DNA of 64,000 nt from Streptomyces sp. SUK 48. GTDB taxonomy: Bacteria > Actinomycetota > Actinomycetes > Streptomycetales > Streptomycetaceae. The stretch spans positions 868,001 through 932,000 of the forward strand of contig NZ_CP045740.1 in assembly GCF_009650765.1 (NCBI RefSeq). Reading direction: 5' to 3'. The notes under the pieces are model-generated. The model was not told the DNA's origin and did no database searches. It worked only from the letters and a program-made list of their open reading frames with translations. Within the stretch, counting starts at the first letter, position 1. The number at the start of each line of letters is the position of its first letter. Below, piece after piece: positions 29,181 to 39,064 of this stretch. The position numbers were made by a program, and so were the translations under genes.

Positions 29181-29763
29181 GGTCTCTCGTTTCAGGGATG
29201 GTCTAGCTGGATATGGCAGGCAACGATGCACCCGAGGCACGGTGCAGCCGGCGAGCGAAGCCTACGCGTTGACTCTGTCAATGTACTCAGGCTCAGGGTG
29301 CACGAGAGCCGTGCCCAGCAGCGAGCCGCACGCACCGCTGTCATCCCCGACGCCATGCCCGCTCCAAAGCATCTGCCACAGCGGAAGGGCAGATGTCTGG
29401 ATTCGGTGGACTTTCCGCCTGGAGAGCTAAGTGTATGGATCCCCGGCTACTCCGCCACCAAGCTGCTCGTGGCCTGGCGCTCCGGGGGCTCACGGAATCC
29501 TCGTGCGGTTCGTTCCGGCCGTGCGCACGCTGACCGCGCCGAAGGCATGACCAGGTCCCCGGCTTCGGCTCGATGAACTGCACACCACACCTGACGCATC
29601 GTCCGACGCGACAGATAATCTCATCGGGTGGCCCAAGATGCCGCTGTACCCGCGAAACGTGTGTGGCTGCGCAGGCACCAGGGGTGCTCCGGGGCGCGGT
29701 ATCCGCGCCGGGTGTGTGCCTCCTTGGGTGGATGGGTGCTGACTGATTTCGGAGGAACTGCTG
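29181..29763. other. divergent intergenic region, no gene seen
   Basis: 583 bases between the starts of the methylase-like gene and the CoiA-like gene, which point away from each other, so it should hold both promoters. No convincing coding frame, RNA gene or repeat is recognised. GGAGGAA at its right end is the ribosome site of the gene at 29764. Confidence 0.5.
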
Positions 29764-32700
29764 GTGGCGCAGATCGACTTCCGTCTCGTCCAGACGGCGG
29801 TCATGGGAGGCCGGGATTCGGACCAGCCGGTCATCCTGCCCGAGGAGCCGCACAATCTGGATGAGTTCCGCCGCCAGTTCGGCAAGGACGACTTCTGGTG
29901 CGGGACGCTGCTCGGTGGCTGCGGCGAGCGGCTGATGACCAAGCGCTACGAAACGAAGGTCTGTCACTTCTCCCATTTCCCGGACCGCGACGGAAGCCGG
30001 GCGGCTTGTCATCGCACGGCCAACGGCGTCGACAGCGCCGATCACCTGTTCGTCAAGGCGCACGTGACGCAGTGGCTGGCGGGCCAGGGGCACGCGGCGC
30101 AGGCCGAGTTGTGCAGCCTCGGGCACGGCCCCGGGGATGCCGTGGACTTCGTGCTGCGTGCCACGAATCAACGCCTGCGCTTCGAGCTGCGGCCCAGCGA
30201 CTACCGCAGCTGGCGTGGAACGGCGGACAGCCTGGCCGCCAAGGAAGGGCATATCGAGTGGGTCTTCGGGCTGGAGAGCGCCATCACCCGGGATATGACG
30301 GCCCGCTACGGCTATGCCCTGCGGGTGCGGTGCGAAACCGACGGCAACAGCCGCCGGGTTCTGATCGGCACCGTCACCGAGAACCGCCCCGTCGCCTGGT
30401 CTCCGCTCGAGCAGTGCCGGATGAACGGCGACGGCCTCATCACCCCCGACCTCGACGAACTGCGTAACCGCGGGCTGATCCGCGAGGGAGCCGCGCGCCA
30501 CGACGCCGTGGCCGGCAGCCTGCCGCTGCGCGGCGCCGAGATCGTCTTCGCGATCGACGGCGAGGCCCGGCCGGACACCGACTCGCCCCTCGTGGAGGGC
30601 GGCCGGTATCTGATATCCGGCTTCATCAAACCGGCCGGGCACCGGATCCTCAAGGCCCAGCTCTCCTTGCCCCACGACACACCCCACCCCACCGAGCAGT
30701 ACGTGTACCGGCTGGCGGGCGCGGTGCGCCTGCTGGTCACCGAAGCCGACCGGCCGGGTGAGAACACCCGCTGGGCCGTGCGCGCGGACAGCCTCATCCA
30801 GCTCAAGGGCCTGGACGCGGAACGTACCGGCCTGTGGCGTCCCCCCGTCGCCCTGGACGAGCCCCTGCCCGCACCGATGCCCGCCACGCGGCCCGCCCCG
30901 GCCCCCACCATTCCGGTGCAGTCCCAGAGCAGCCGCACCGCCACACTGTTGCGGCGGGCTCTCGAAGACGTGGCGCGGGAGGGGGCCACCACCACGTGGA
31001 AACAGCTGGCCGAGCGGGTCGGCCTGGATCTCGCGCACCTGCCCGATCCCAAGCGCCGGGACCTTCTCGTGGAGGTCGACAAGCCGCGAGATCGGAACCG
31101 GTCGCTGTTGTGCGTCCTGGTCCGCGCGCCCTCCGGCCGTCCTCTGTCCTATCTCGCCACCGTGCTGCGCCTGCTCCAAGTCCCCGCCCCAGCCTCGGAG
31201 TCCGCGCTGTACCGGTGGAGCGACGAGCAGATCCGCGCTGCGCATACGGCGTACGGCCACCGTACGCCTCCCCTACCGGCATCGGCTGCCATTGCGGAGG
31301 CGCCCCGCCCCGCGGAAGCGCGGGCCGCCCAGGAACAACTGACCCTCCTCAATGCCCAGTTGGCCGTGGGCCGTACCACGTTGCCCCACGCCACCGGCCG
31401 TCGTGCCGCCCGCCTGGCCACCACGGTCAAGGACGGCGAACAGCACCAACGGCTCTACGAGACTGTCCTGCAACGCAGGCAGGAGCTGCGAGCGTGGCAA
31501 CGCGAGGGCGAGCGGCTCCTGGATGACCTCGACCGCCTCATCGGCCGCCCTCTGCCGGCGTCTGCTCACCCGAAGAGGAGCACGCCCACCGTCCCGCCCG
31601 CCGCCGCGAAGAGCCCCGTCTCGCCGGGGAAGGACCAGCGCTCGTTCCAGGCGCAGGCGACAGCAGACATCGCCCGTCTGAGGCAGCTGTTCAAGCAGGC
31701 CCGTGATGCCGACGACCTGAACGAGGCCAGACGGATCCGCAAGGAGGTCTCACGGATCGCCACGGATCGCCTGTCCGGTGAGCCACGGCAGAACCTCCTA
31801 CTGCTCCGCACCGACCTGCAGACCTGGATCAACAGCCGTGAACCAGCAGCCGCCCACGCTGCGCTGCGTACCTTGTTCGCCGACCTTGCGACGGCCGACC
31901 CGGCCCCCACGCCTCTCGCCCTGCGCAGCGCCCTGGCCCACTCGAAGATTCTCAAACGACGCTGCCCCGGCCCCCTGCCGCACGACCTCAACACGGCGCT
32001 CGCCCGCCTGGAAGCCCAGGTCAACGGCGAATCGGTGACTCCAGACGACGGAGCCCCCCTGTCGGCGACCCACCCGTCACCCAGCGGCGCGCCACCTTCC
32101 GAGTCTGCCGCTTTCGCAGAAGCCCGAGCGGAGTTCGCCTGGCTCGTGAAGGAAATCCGTGCCGCGCAGGAAGTCGGCGACCTGGCTGCGGTCCAGACCG
32201 CGCGCCACTTGGCCGGACCCATCTACGGCCGGCGTCTGTCGCCCGAAGACCGGGCCACCTACACGCCGTTGATGCGTGAGGTGAAGGCGTGGTGCCAGGA
32301 ACAGGATCCGAACACGGACCCGATCCTGCGCCGTATCCGTCAAGTCCTCGCCGAACTCGGCCGTGCCGGCAACTGCCTAGCCACCGAGCAACTCGCCGCA
32401 TTCCTCGACGAGATCAGCTCGCTGCGCCGTCAGTTGGACCGGCGCCTACCGGTGCTCGAAGAGGTTCAGGTCAAGCGGTGGAAGCGCCAGCTCAAGGCCC
32501 GCACCTCGAGCGCGCCGCGTCGTGCCGCACCGCGCGCGGCGGACCCGGTCAAGGCCATCCCCGGTCCCAAGGCCACCGCACCGTCTCCCCCGGACCGTCT
32601 GCCGATCGAGACCATCGACAAGCTGGCCGCCATCGCCCGGGACGTCCTCAAGGACGCGGCGCGCAGCGGCGGCTCACTTCTGACGTGGGGTGACCTGCGG

Positions 32701-32952
32701 CTGCGGATGGCGGGCGGGCTGCCGCACCTGCACCCGGACGACCAAGGTGAACTCCTGGTCGCCGTCGACCGGGAGACACCGGTCGGTGAACCGCTGCTGT
32801 CCACACTCGTCGCGAGCTCGGACGCCTCGTTGCACTGGCTCTACCGCCACGTCCGCTTCAGCCTCGACCTCGAACGCATACCCGAACCTGACCTTCCCGC
32901 CCACTGGGCCACCGAAGTCCTGCGCCTGCGCCAAACCTGGCGCCACCGCTGA
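29764..32952 (+). CDS. large CoiA-like zinc-ribbon nuclease with duplicated C-terminal module
   Basis: 1062 residues from GTG 29764 (GGAGGAA 6 bases upstream). Residues about 46-95 are a CoiA-like zinc-binding part (CGTLLGGCGERL, VCHFSHF, CHRTA, DHLFVKAHV). They lead into a possible PD-(D/E)XK core at about 95-160 (DAVDFVL, then LRFELRPSDY, with Arg in place of the usual Lys). A module of about 105 residues occurs twice, near 394-500 and 951-1062; each opens with an RAL/DVLKD helix, then T.WxxL, a DLLVEVD/ELLVAVD strand and a late W-R helix. The middle (560-900) is helical. A second, deleted copy lies at 9987-11025. CoiA is known in DNA uptake; here a DNA-processing or defence role is inferred. 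Confidence 0.7.
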   Translation: MAQIDFRLVQTAVMGGRDSDQPVILPEEPHNLDEFRRQFGKDDFWCGTLLGGCGERLMTKRYETKVCHFSHFPDRDGSRAACHRTANGVDSADHLFVKAHVTQWLAGQGHAAQAELCSLGHGPGDAVDFVLRATNQRLRFELRPSDYRSWRGTADSLAAKEGHIEWVFGLESAITRDMTARYGYALRVRCETDGNSRRVLIGTVTENRPVAWSPLEQCRMNGDGLITPDLDELRNRGLIREGAARHDAVAGSLPLRGAEIVFAIDGEARPDTDSPLVEGGRYLISGFIKPAGHRILKAQLSLPHDTPHPTEQYVYRLAGAVRLLVTEADRPGENTRWAVRADSLIQLKGLDAERTGLWRPPVALDEPLPAPMPATRPAPAPTIPVQSQSSRTATLLRRALEDVAREGATTTWKQLAERVGLDLAHLPDPKRRDLLVEVDKPRDRNRSLLCVLVRAPSGRPLSYLATVLRLLQVPAPASESALYRWSDEQIRAAHTAYGHRTPPLPASAAIAEAPRPAEARAAQEQLTLLNAQLAVGRTTLPHATGRRAARLATTVKDGEQHQRLYETVLQRRQELRAWQREGERLLDDLDRLIGRPLPASAHPKRSTPTVPPAAAKSPVSPGKDQRSFQAQATADIARLRQLFKQARDADDLNEARRIRKEVSRIATDRLSGEPRQNLLLLRTDLQTWINSREPAAAHAALRTLFADLATADPAPTPLALRSALAHSKILKRRCPGPLPHDLNTALARLEAQVNGESVTPDDGAPLSATHPSPSGAPPSESAAFAEARAEFAWLVKEIRAAQEVGDLAAVQTARHLAGPIYGRRLSPEDRATYTPLMREVKAWCQEQDPNTDPILRRIRQVLAELGRAGNCLATEQLAAFLDEISSLRRQLDRRLPVLEEVQVKRWKRQLKARTSSAPRRAAPRAADPVKAIPGPKATAPSPPDRLPIETIDKLAAIARDVLKDAARSGGSLLTWGDLRLRMAGGLPHLHPDDQGELLVAVDRETPVGEPLLSTLVASSDASLHWLYRHVRFSLDLERIPEPDLPAHWATEVLRLRQTWRHR

Positions 32953-32965
32953 CCTGCCGCATCAG

Positions 32966-33000
32966 TGAACGGCGTCCGGGCCCAGCCGGCCCGCCGTTCA
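32966..33000 (+). terminator. hairpin after the CoiA-like gene
   Basis: TGAACGGC (32966-32973) pairs perfectly with GCCGTTCA (32993-33000) around a G/C-rich loop, 13 bases after the stop of the gene at 29764-32952. No T run follows, as is common in Streptomyces terminators. Confidence 0.5.
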
Positions 33001-33109
33001 GCTCGGTCGCGGACATCCGCCGGCCCCGGCTCGCCGCACTGGTACGCCACGACTGCACGCGGCTACGGGTAAACACCGAGCTCGTAGTGGGACACCCCGG
33101 CGTACACGG

Positions 33110-33598
33110 TCACGATGCGTCGTCGTGCATCTCGCCCCAGGGGCGCTCCAGGAGTGAGATGTCCAGGAAGATGCCGGAGCGGCCCTCGCAGCAGTCGAAA
33201 TGGTCCTGCCACGCTGTCACGTCCGCTTCGGTGCTTGGGTTGGGCTGGAAGAACCAGCGCTCCTCCGCGTCATGGATGGCGCGGATGCCGCGGTGGGCCT
33301 CGGTCCGGGACGCTGTCTTCGCCCGTTTCCGCAGTCCCTGGGCGCCCGCCAACGTGGTGAGGTCCAGACGCGCCGCACGAGATGCGCCGCCGCCGACCAC
33401 ATGACGGACGGCATACAGCGTGTCCACCGTCTTCGCGGCCAGCACGCCGACGTCCACCACGTCGCCGTAGGTCCGCAGGCATCGGTAGTCGCCGTCGAAG
33501 AGGTTGTGGCCGACCCTCGCCGTCCCGGCCTTGGCGGAACGTGTGTAGAGCGAGCGACGGCCCGGATTGGGAGAGCACGCCCGGCCGGCTGAAGGCAC
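33110..33598 (-). pseudogene. remnant, possibly exonuclease/RNase H-fold
   Basis: A 162-residue frame whose middle reads VGHNLFDGDYRCLRTYGD and then VDTLYAVRHVVGG. The GHN-x-FD pattern followed by a DTL strand recalls DnaQ/RNase H-type exonucleases. Nearby minus-strand frames (33617-33799) hold a segment with PPSVYFAAEFLEHL that may be part of the same decayed gene. The start region looks scrambled and no ribosome site is convincing. Identification is by pattern only. Confidence 0.3.
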
Positions 33599-33791
33599 TG
33601 TTCTTGTGCGGGAAGGTCACCGGGCCACACGCGCACCCCAAGGATCCGCGGCTCGAGCCGGCCAGGAAGGAAGGCCCTGCACTGCGAGGTGTTCGAGGAA
33701 CTCGGCGGCAAAGTAGACCGAAGGCGGGCATGCCTGGATGGAGCGGGCCACGTCCGTCGTCCCACGGCCAGCCGGGCGCGAAATTGTTGAT

Positions 33792-36700
33792 TCAGCCAAG
33801 GTTGAATCGGAGCCTCAGCTGGGTGCTGACCAGTTCGTAGCCTGCGAGGTCGGGGGCGCCGAATGGGTTAGGCAGGACGGTGATGTTGCGGCGGTCGCGG
33901 TCGAGGACGTGAGAGACGTACACGATAAAGTACGTCTCGTCCGGCTTCAGGCGAGAAGCGCGTCGAACCTCGGATTCGCCGAGGATGATCTCGCCGCTGT
34001 CGCCGGTGGATGCCTTGACCTCGTAGAGGTAGGTCGCGTCGCCGTCGTGGATGAGGAAGTCGTAGCCGAGTCGGTCGTCCCCCGGCTGCGCGCCGGCGAG
34101 CCCGTGGACTCGCAGGCCGGACTTCCATGAGTCCTGTGGTTCGACCCCGAACTGCTCTTGCAGCCACGCGGCCACCGCCGCCTCTCCCGCAAGGCCCACA
34201 GCCAATGTCCGGTCTTGGTCACTCGCGGGGACCTGGTACGAACCGCTGTGCGACCTTGCACCGGACGACGAGGAGGTGCGTGGCCGCGGAATGCGGGGCG
34301 CGAGCGCCGTGGCGGACGTGGCCGAGGTGGCCCGCTGCTTAGGCGTGAGGTCTGCGGCCACCTCGCGGGCGAGCGCCGCCAGGTCGTCGGGCCGGGCCGA
34401 CACGAGCCTGCCGTTCAGCATTACATGGGGGCCGGGTGCGGACCCACCGGGTCCGCACCCGCCCGTGGCTCCGCCGGTGCTCCCCGCGGGCTCCAGGGGA
34501 CGTGTCGCGGCCAGTCCGAGGTCTGCGCGCCGGTCCGATAGAGGCATGTCTTGGGGCCAGTGGCCGCGGGCCCTAAGCCAGGCGATCAATGCCTTCACGG
34601 ACAGGACTTCGAAGTCCAGCAGGCCGTCGTCGTCCAGTTCCCGCAGGACGTCCTGGGCGGGGGGCAGCACCGTGGGGCGACTTGCGGGATAGAGGCGCTC
34701 CCATTCCTCGATTAGTTGCCGCAGCCGTGGTACCTGCTTGTGCACCGCTGTGCTAGATGCCTCGCGTACCTCGGCCCGCGGCCTCAGCGGGCGTGACGTC
34801 GACGAGGGTGCTGGAAGCTGTTTCAACAGCCAGGCGTCCGCGTGGCCTTGGAGGAGTTCGTCGGAGAGATGCCATTGCGTCGTGTGCCAGGCCGGGTCCG
34901 GCGCGAGTAGGGAGACGTCGCGCAGCTTCACATACCCGGCCAGGGACCGTCCAGACCGGTGGACGTCTCTATAAGCGTCCCTGATCCGCTCGGCGAGCGC
35001 GGGACGGTTCCGCTGAAGCCATGCCGCGAAATGCCGTTCATGCCGGTCCCTGTTGTCGATCTCCGGGAGGCCCAGGGAGCGCCATGCGCGGTTGGCGTCG
35101 GCCAGGGGCACGGATATGGCGCTCAGTTGCCGTTCCCGGTCGTCGTCCTCCAGCAAACGCATGAGCTGTTCCGCGCTCGGTGCGCCGATCCGGTCGGTGA
35201 GCCAGGTGAGGAGGGCGGCGCGGTCGGAGAAGTCGTCGGCGCGTTGCCGCAGTTGTTCCGCGAGGTCGAGATCGAGGCAGGCGAGGAGGGGGACTAGCCG
35301 GGCGCTGCCGGAACGCTGTGACGCCCGCTCGGCGAGGACGGCGTGCAGTTGGTGCGGCCGCAGGTCCAGGACGTCCGTGAGATCCTCCTCCGGGACATGG
35401 TCGGTCTTCAGGCCGCGTTCCTCCAGTTTGGTTAGCGCCTTCCATAGCGAATCTGCGAGGTAGGGTGCGCCGATGAGGGCAGCCACGGCGGGGGCGGCGG
35501 TGCGGAGCACTCGCCAGCCGGTACGCGGCTCGCTGTGCACGACGACCACACGGGGCCGGTCTGGGTGCGGGTGCAGCAGGGCTCGGTCCGCTCCGTGCTC
35601 GGTGAGGCGGTGGCCGGCGATCCAGAGGACGGCCTCGTCGGCCACGGTCACGTCGCAGCGATGCAGTAGGCCGGCCACGTCTGCCGCGGCTACGGACTCC
35701 GGACGGGACGCTCGTTCCTCGTCGAACTCCACCAGGGCCGCGATCAGGGTGAGCAGCCAGGATCCTGCGTACTCCGTCAACGGCACGTGCGGTGCGTCAC
35801 GGACGGGCAATCCGTCGGCCTGGATGTCGTGCGCGGCCTCGCCGCACCGCTGGACGTCGAACGTTGTCCTCCGTTGGAGGAAGACGTGGACTCGGCCTCC
35901 CAGTGCCCTGTCCCGTACCGGGATCACGGGCACGGGGACCCGGTCCAGAAGGGCTCGGTTCTGGGCCCCGTCAGGATCCGGGACGAAGACCGTCTCGTCC
36001 GATTCTGCCGGGTCCAGCGAGGCGAGGGCGCCAGCGCGGGTCACCAGCAGCCGGCGGGGCGCCGCAGGCTGCCCGCCGTCGGCGGTGCGCGTCCCGCCCT
36101 CCGCCGGCAGCAGCTGCGCCCACGCCTTTTCGTACTCCCGTCCGATCTCGTGCGCGAGTCTTCCTTCCCTGAGGTGGACGTTGGCCTGCACCAGGTCCGG
36201 CAGGTGGCGGAGCCGGTCGAGCGCGGTGCCGGGATCGTCCCAGGAGCGGATGCCGAGCAGGCCGAGCCGTGCCACGAGCTTGGCGGACCGCCTGCTGCGC
36301 AAGGAAGCCGGCACCACGCCGAGGAACTGGGGCGGGGGCTGCGTGCCGTGCCACCACCAGGCCCTGCCGGCGGTAGCGAACACGGTCCCCTCCGAGGTGG
36401 CCCTTAGGGCGGCCGTCTGCGGGATCCACGGTGCGTGGGTGAGGAAGGCGGACAGCGGAGTGGGCCAGGGGGTCCCGGTGGGATCGCTGTGGCGTACGAA
36501 TTGCATCTCCAGCGCGGAGTCGGCCCAGGCGAAGGCGAGGCCGTGCATGATGAGCTCCGCGTAGAGTCTGCGGTCCTCCGCGGAGAAGGCGGCGTAGTCG
36601 TCCTGACCGGGCAGCATGGCCGCGGCACGGGAGCGTGAGTGGTACTCCACGCTGATGTAGCCGACCCTACGCCGGTTCCGCCAGCGCTCGGCGCTCGTCC

Positions 36701-37040
36701 GCCACTGCGGCAGCAGATCCGGCCGGTCCGGGGCCCAGAAACGGGAGGGCCGGTTGAGGGCGTCTCCCCTGACACTGGTGCGGAGGCAGGCCAGGCGTAC
36801 GCCGTTGTCCTCGCTGTCCGCGCTCAGTGCGGCTGCGACGAACGCGAGCACCCGGTCGGCGCCGTAGTCGTGGACGAGGTTCGCGGTCCTGAGCCACTTG
36901 CGGCCCTGGGCTCTAACGCTTGCGGCCCTTGCCGGACCAGGCGATGCCCTCGTGCACGAAGTGCAGGCGGTCGGACAGGCCGTCGGGCAGGGTCGGCAGG
37001 GAGCCGCCCTGCGGAGTGTCGCGGTCGAAGAAGACGCCAT
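33792..37040 (-). CDS. DUF3883 nuclease-domain protein, second half of a sacsin-type ATPase system
   Basis: A frame of 1082 residues. The first ~41 codons (37040 to about 36918) are a shifted shadow of the end of the upstream gene; homologous-looking sequence begins around AQGRKWLRTANLVHDYG. The body is a large all-purpose region without motifs that I recognise. The C-terminal ~130 residues are a DUF3883 domain: GLAGEAAVAAWLQEQFG, then LGYDFLIHDGD and YLYEVKAST, a PD-(D/E)XK nuclease core with D and E-x-K, ending at VYVSHVLDRDRR. In related proteins this half and the upstream ATPase form one long chain, so the break at about 36915 is probably a frameshift. Confidence 0.7.
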   Translation of the reverse strand: MASSSTATLRRAAPCRPCPTACPTACTSCTRASPGPARAASVRAQGRKWLRTANLVHDYGADRVLAFVAAALSADSEDNGVRLACLRTSVRGDALNRPSRFWAPDRPDLLPQWRTSAERWRNRRRVGYISVEYHSRSRAAAMLPGQDDYAAFSAEDRRLYAELIMHGLAFAWADSALEMQFVRHSDPTGTPWPTPLSAFLTHAPWIPQTAALRATSEGTVFATAGRAWWWHGTQPPPQFLGVVPASLRSRRSAKLVARLGLLGIRSWDDPGTALDRLRHLPDLVQANVHLREGRLAHEIGREYEKAWAQLLPAEGGTRTADGGQPAAPRRLLVTRAGALASLDPAESDETVFVPDPDGAQNRALLDRVPVPVIPVRDRALGGRVHVFLQRRTTFDVQRCGEAAHDIQADGLPVRDAPHVPLTEYAGSWLLTLIAALVEFDEERASRPESVAAADVAGLLHRCDVTVADEAVLWIAGHRLTEHGADRALLHPHPDRPRVVVVHSEPRTGWRVLRTAAPAVAALIGAPYLADSLWKALTKLEERGLKTDHVPEEDLTDVLDLRPHQLHAVLAERASQRSGSARLVPLLACLDLDLAEQLRQRADDFSDRAALLTWLTDRIGAPSAEQLMRLLEDDDRERQLSAISVPLADANRAWRSLGLPEIDNRDRHERHFAAWLQRNRPALAERIRDAYRDVHRSGRSLAGYVKLRDVSLLAPDPAWHTTQWHLSDELLQGHADAWLLKQLPAPSSTSRPLRPRAEVREASSTAVHKQVPRLRQLIEEWERLYPASRPTVLPPAQDVLRELDDDGLLDFEVLSVKALIAWLRARGHWPQDMPLSDRRADLGLAATRPLEPAGSTGGATGGCGPGGSAPGPHVMLNGRLVSARPDDLAALAREVAADLTPKQRATSATSATALAPRIPRPRTSSSSGARSHSGSYQVPASDQDRTLAVGLAGEAAVAAWLQEQFGVEPQDSWKSGLRVHGLAGAQPGDDRLGYDFLIHDGDATYLYEVKASTGDSGEIILGESEVRRASRLKPDETYFIVYVSHVLDRDRRNITVLPNPFGAPDLAGYELVSTQLRLRFNLG

Positions 37041-38790
37041 CCGCGCCGGCCGGTGCCGTCGTCGCCCTGGAAGTAATGACGATCCGCTTGCCGGTCAGGG
37101 CCGAGCCGTCGGGGAACGCCTGGGAGAGGTCGTAGTAGAAGTCCGCCCACCATCCGGGATCAAAGGTGTCACGTACGGCGGCCCCGGCGAGCCCTTCCGC
37201 CCAGGTCGCGAGGCGCTCTGTGGGGGGTTCGAGGCGCGTGCCCGTGCTCCTGGCCAGGGACGCCAGCCGCCGCAACCGAATGGGGTGCAGACGCGGATCG
37301 AGGAGATCCATAACCCCCGTGGCGGCGACGGCGTGCGGGGTGAAGATCGAGGAGCCGTCCTTCCCTTCCCACAGAAGGGCACGGTGCAGGGAGGTGCGAG
37401 CCCCTGGTGTCGTTCCGATCACCGGGATGAACGGCACGTGGGCGATGCCATTGTCTAGCCGTTGGAAGGCAGACGTCAGCCGTGCCAGTGCCTTGGGCTG
37501 CCAGCACATCAGGTCGACGAGCGTGCCGGGCGGAATCGGTGCCCGCCTGTCCGCCGCTGCGAGCACCGCGCGGGCGCACACCTCAGCCACTGTGTCGAGC
37601 AGCAGGCCGTTCCACGGCACCGCCTCGTTGAACGAACGACGGTTCATCTCCGCGAAGAACGGAGCGTGGACATAGCCGCGGACGGGTGCCGGGATCTGCT
37701 CGCCCATCGGCAGGAAGGCGTAGAGCCGCCCGTCCCGTAGGGGATCGGCGACCGGTACGGCGACGCGTACCTCGGCCTTCTTCTCCCAGGCCATCCAGTC
37801 GCGTCGCATCCCGCTCTTCTCGATCGACGCGGCGAGCGCCTCCCGGGCGCGGTCCGGGTCGGCCTTCCCGCAGACGACGATCAGACGCATCCGCCGACGC
37901 AAGGTGATCTGCTGCACCTTCAGGCCACGGGCGTGGTGCAGCACCTCCACCTGACGGTCGTACGTCCTGCGCCGGGTCTCCCCCGCGGCCCGCCACTCCA
38001 GCCGGACACGTTCCAGCCGGTCGAGGAACAGCTCGAACGGGGCCTTGTCGTCCATGAGTTCCCGCACCTGCGCCCTGGCGGCCGAGCGCGCGTCGGCCGA
38101 CTTCAGCGGCAGACGGATGACGGTGACAAAGCCCCGGCGCGCGAAGCCTTGGACGGTCTTCGGCGGCTCCTCCAGGAAGACCGGCACCTTCAGCGTGAGC
38201 AGGTTCTCCTTCAAGTAGTCGGCGAAACCCTCGCGTTCGGGCGCCACCTCCCGGGCGAGCGCGTCGTAGTCGTCGAGCCGGGCGAACCGGAAGGTGAACC
38301 CGTCGAGGAGCCGGGACCCCTCCCTGGCCACGCTGTAGACCTCGGGCGCGTCGCACAGGTGCAGCACGCTCTTGAAACCGACGCCCTTGTGGCCGATCCC
38401 GGCGTCGGCACGCTTGCTGGAAAGGGCGATGCTGCACAGGTCCTTGAAGTTCTTGCCGCCGAACGGCTTACCGCAATTGGCCACATAAAGGGTGCCGTGC
38501 TCACCCTCGTCCTCGTCCAACCGGATCTCAATGCGTCCGTCGGTGGCTCTGGCCGGGTGCGCGTCGTGCGCGTTCTGCAACAACTCGATGAGCACCCGAC
38601 CCTCGTACTCGGGCGCGATGATCGTCTCGGTCACGGCCTTGGCCTCACGGGCCGCGTCACGGCCGTCGTCCCAGTCCCGCAGACAGCCGCGCACCTCGAC
38701 CAGCGCCTTCTCGTGCACACGCCTGCGCACAACGGCCGACCGGCGCTGCCGCGCACGCTCCGCCGACGGTCGCCAGCCCCCCGCTGCCAT
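36913..38790 (-). CDS. sacsin-type HSP90-like ATPase (HATPase) protein
   Basis: 625 residues from ATG 38790, with GGGGAG 8 bases upstream; the frame is open to 38934. Residues about 60-160 are the GHKL ATPase: LIELLQNAHDAH (N box with catalytic Glu and Asn), VANCGKPF, SIALSSKR and GHKGVGFKSVL (glycine-rich lid). The rest follows the sacsin-like layout. The frame ends at TAG 36913-36915 just after FVHEGIAWSGKGRKR, and the downstream frame takes up the sequence one base on. HATPase plus DUF3883 nuclease is a recurring pair in bacterial defence islands. Whether two polypeptides work together here or one gene is broken is open. Confidence 0.75.
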   Translation of the reverse strand: MAAGGWRPSAERARQRRSAVVRRRVHEKALVEVRGCLRDWDDGRDAAREAKAVTETIIAPEYEGRVLIELLQNAHDAHPARATDGRIEIRLDEDEGEHGTLYVANCGKPFGGKNFKDLCSIALSSKRADAGIGHKGVGFKSVLHLCDAPEVYSVAREGSRLLDGFTFRFARLDDYDALAREVAPEREGFADYLKENLLTLKVPVFLEEPPKTVQGFARRGFVTVIRLPLKSADARSAARAQVRELMDDKAPFELFLDRLERVRLEWRAAGETRRRTYDRQVEVLHHARGLKVQQITLRRRMRLIVVCGKADPDRAREALAASIEKSGMRRDWMAWEKKAEVRVAVPVADPLRDGRLYAFLPMGEQIPAPVRGYVHAPFFAEMNRRSFNEAVPWNGLLLDTVAEVCARAVLAAADRRAPIPPGTLVDLMCWQPKALARLTSAFQRLDNGIAHVPFIPVIGTTPGARTSLHRALLWEGKDGSSIFTPHAVAATGVMDLLDPRLHPIRLRRLASLARSTGTRLEPPTERLATWAEGLAGAAVRDTFDPGWWADFYYDLSQAFPDGSALTGKRIVITSRATTAPAGADGVFFDRDTPQGGSLPTLPDGLSDRLHFVHEGIAWSGKGRKR

Positions 38791-39064
38791 ACCGTTGCTC
38801 CCCACCCCGTGCGCCTCCCGCCCCACTCTGCCGGTGATCCTACTGAGCGCGAAGGAGCCCTGAAGGGCGTTTGACACCGGCGGCCCTGTGGCTCCGTAGC
38901 ATGCCCGTTTGATCAAAGCGCTCGTACGCTGCAAGCCGGGTAGCGGGCAAGCCGATCCCGACGCGGGCCCATTGGGTAGGGCCTTCCGGACTGATCCCGA
39001 GAAGGGACCGCCGACGGATAGGCGGGAGTCTCCCGGGACTGACCCTGCTGCGTGTGCGCTGGCG

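Noticed and set aside
29341..31260. A 639-codon minus-strand frame opposite the CoiA-like gene
   Set aside because: Glycine- and valine-rich shadow; the + strand has the zinc-ribbon motif and GGAGGAA site.
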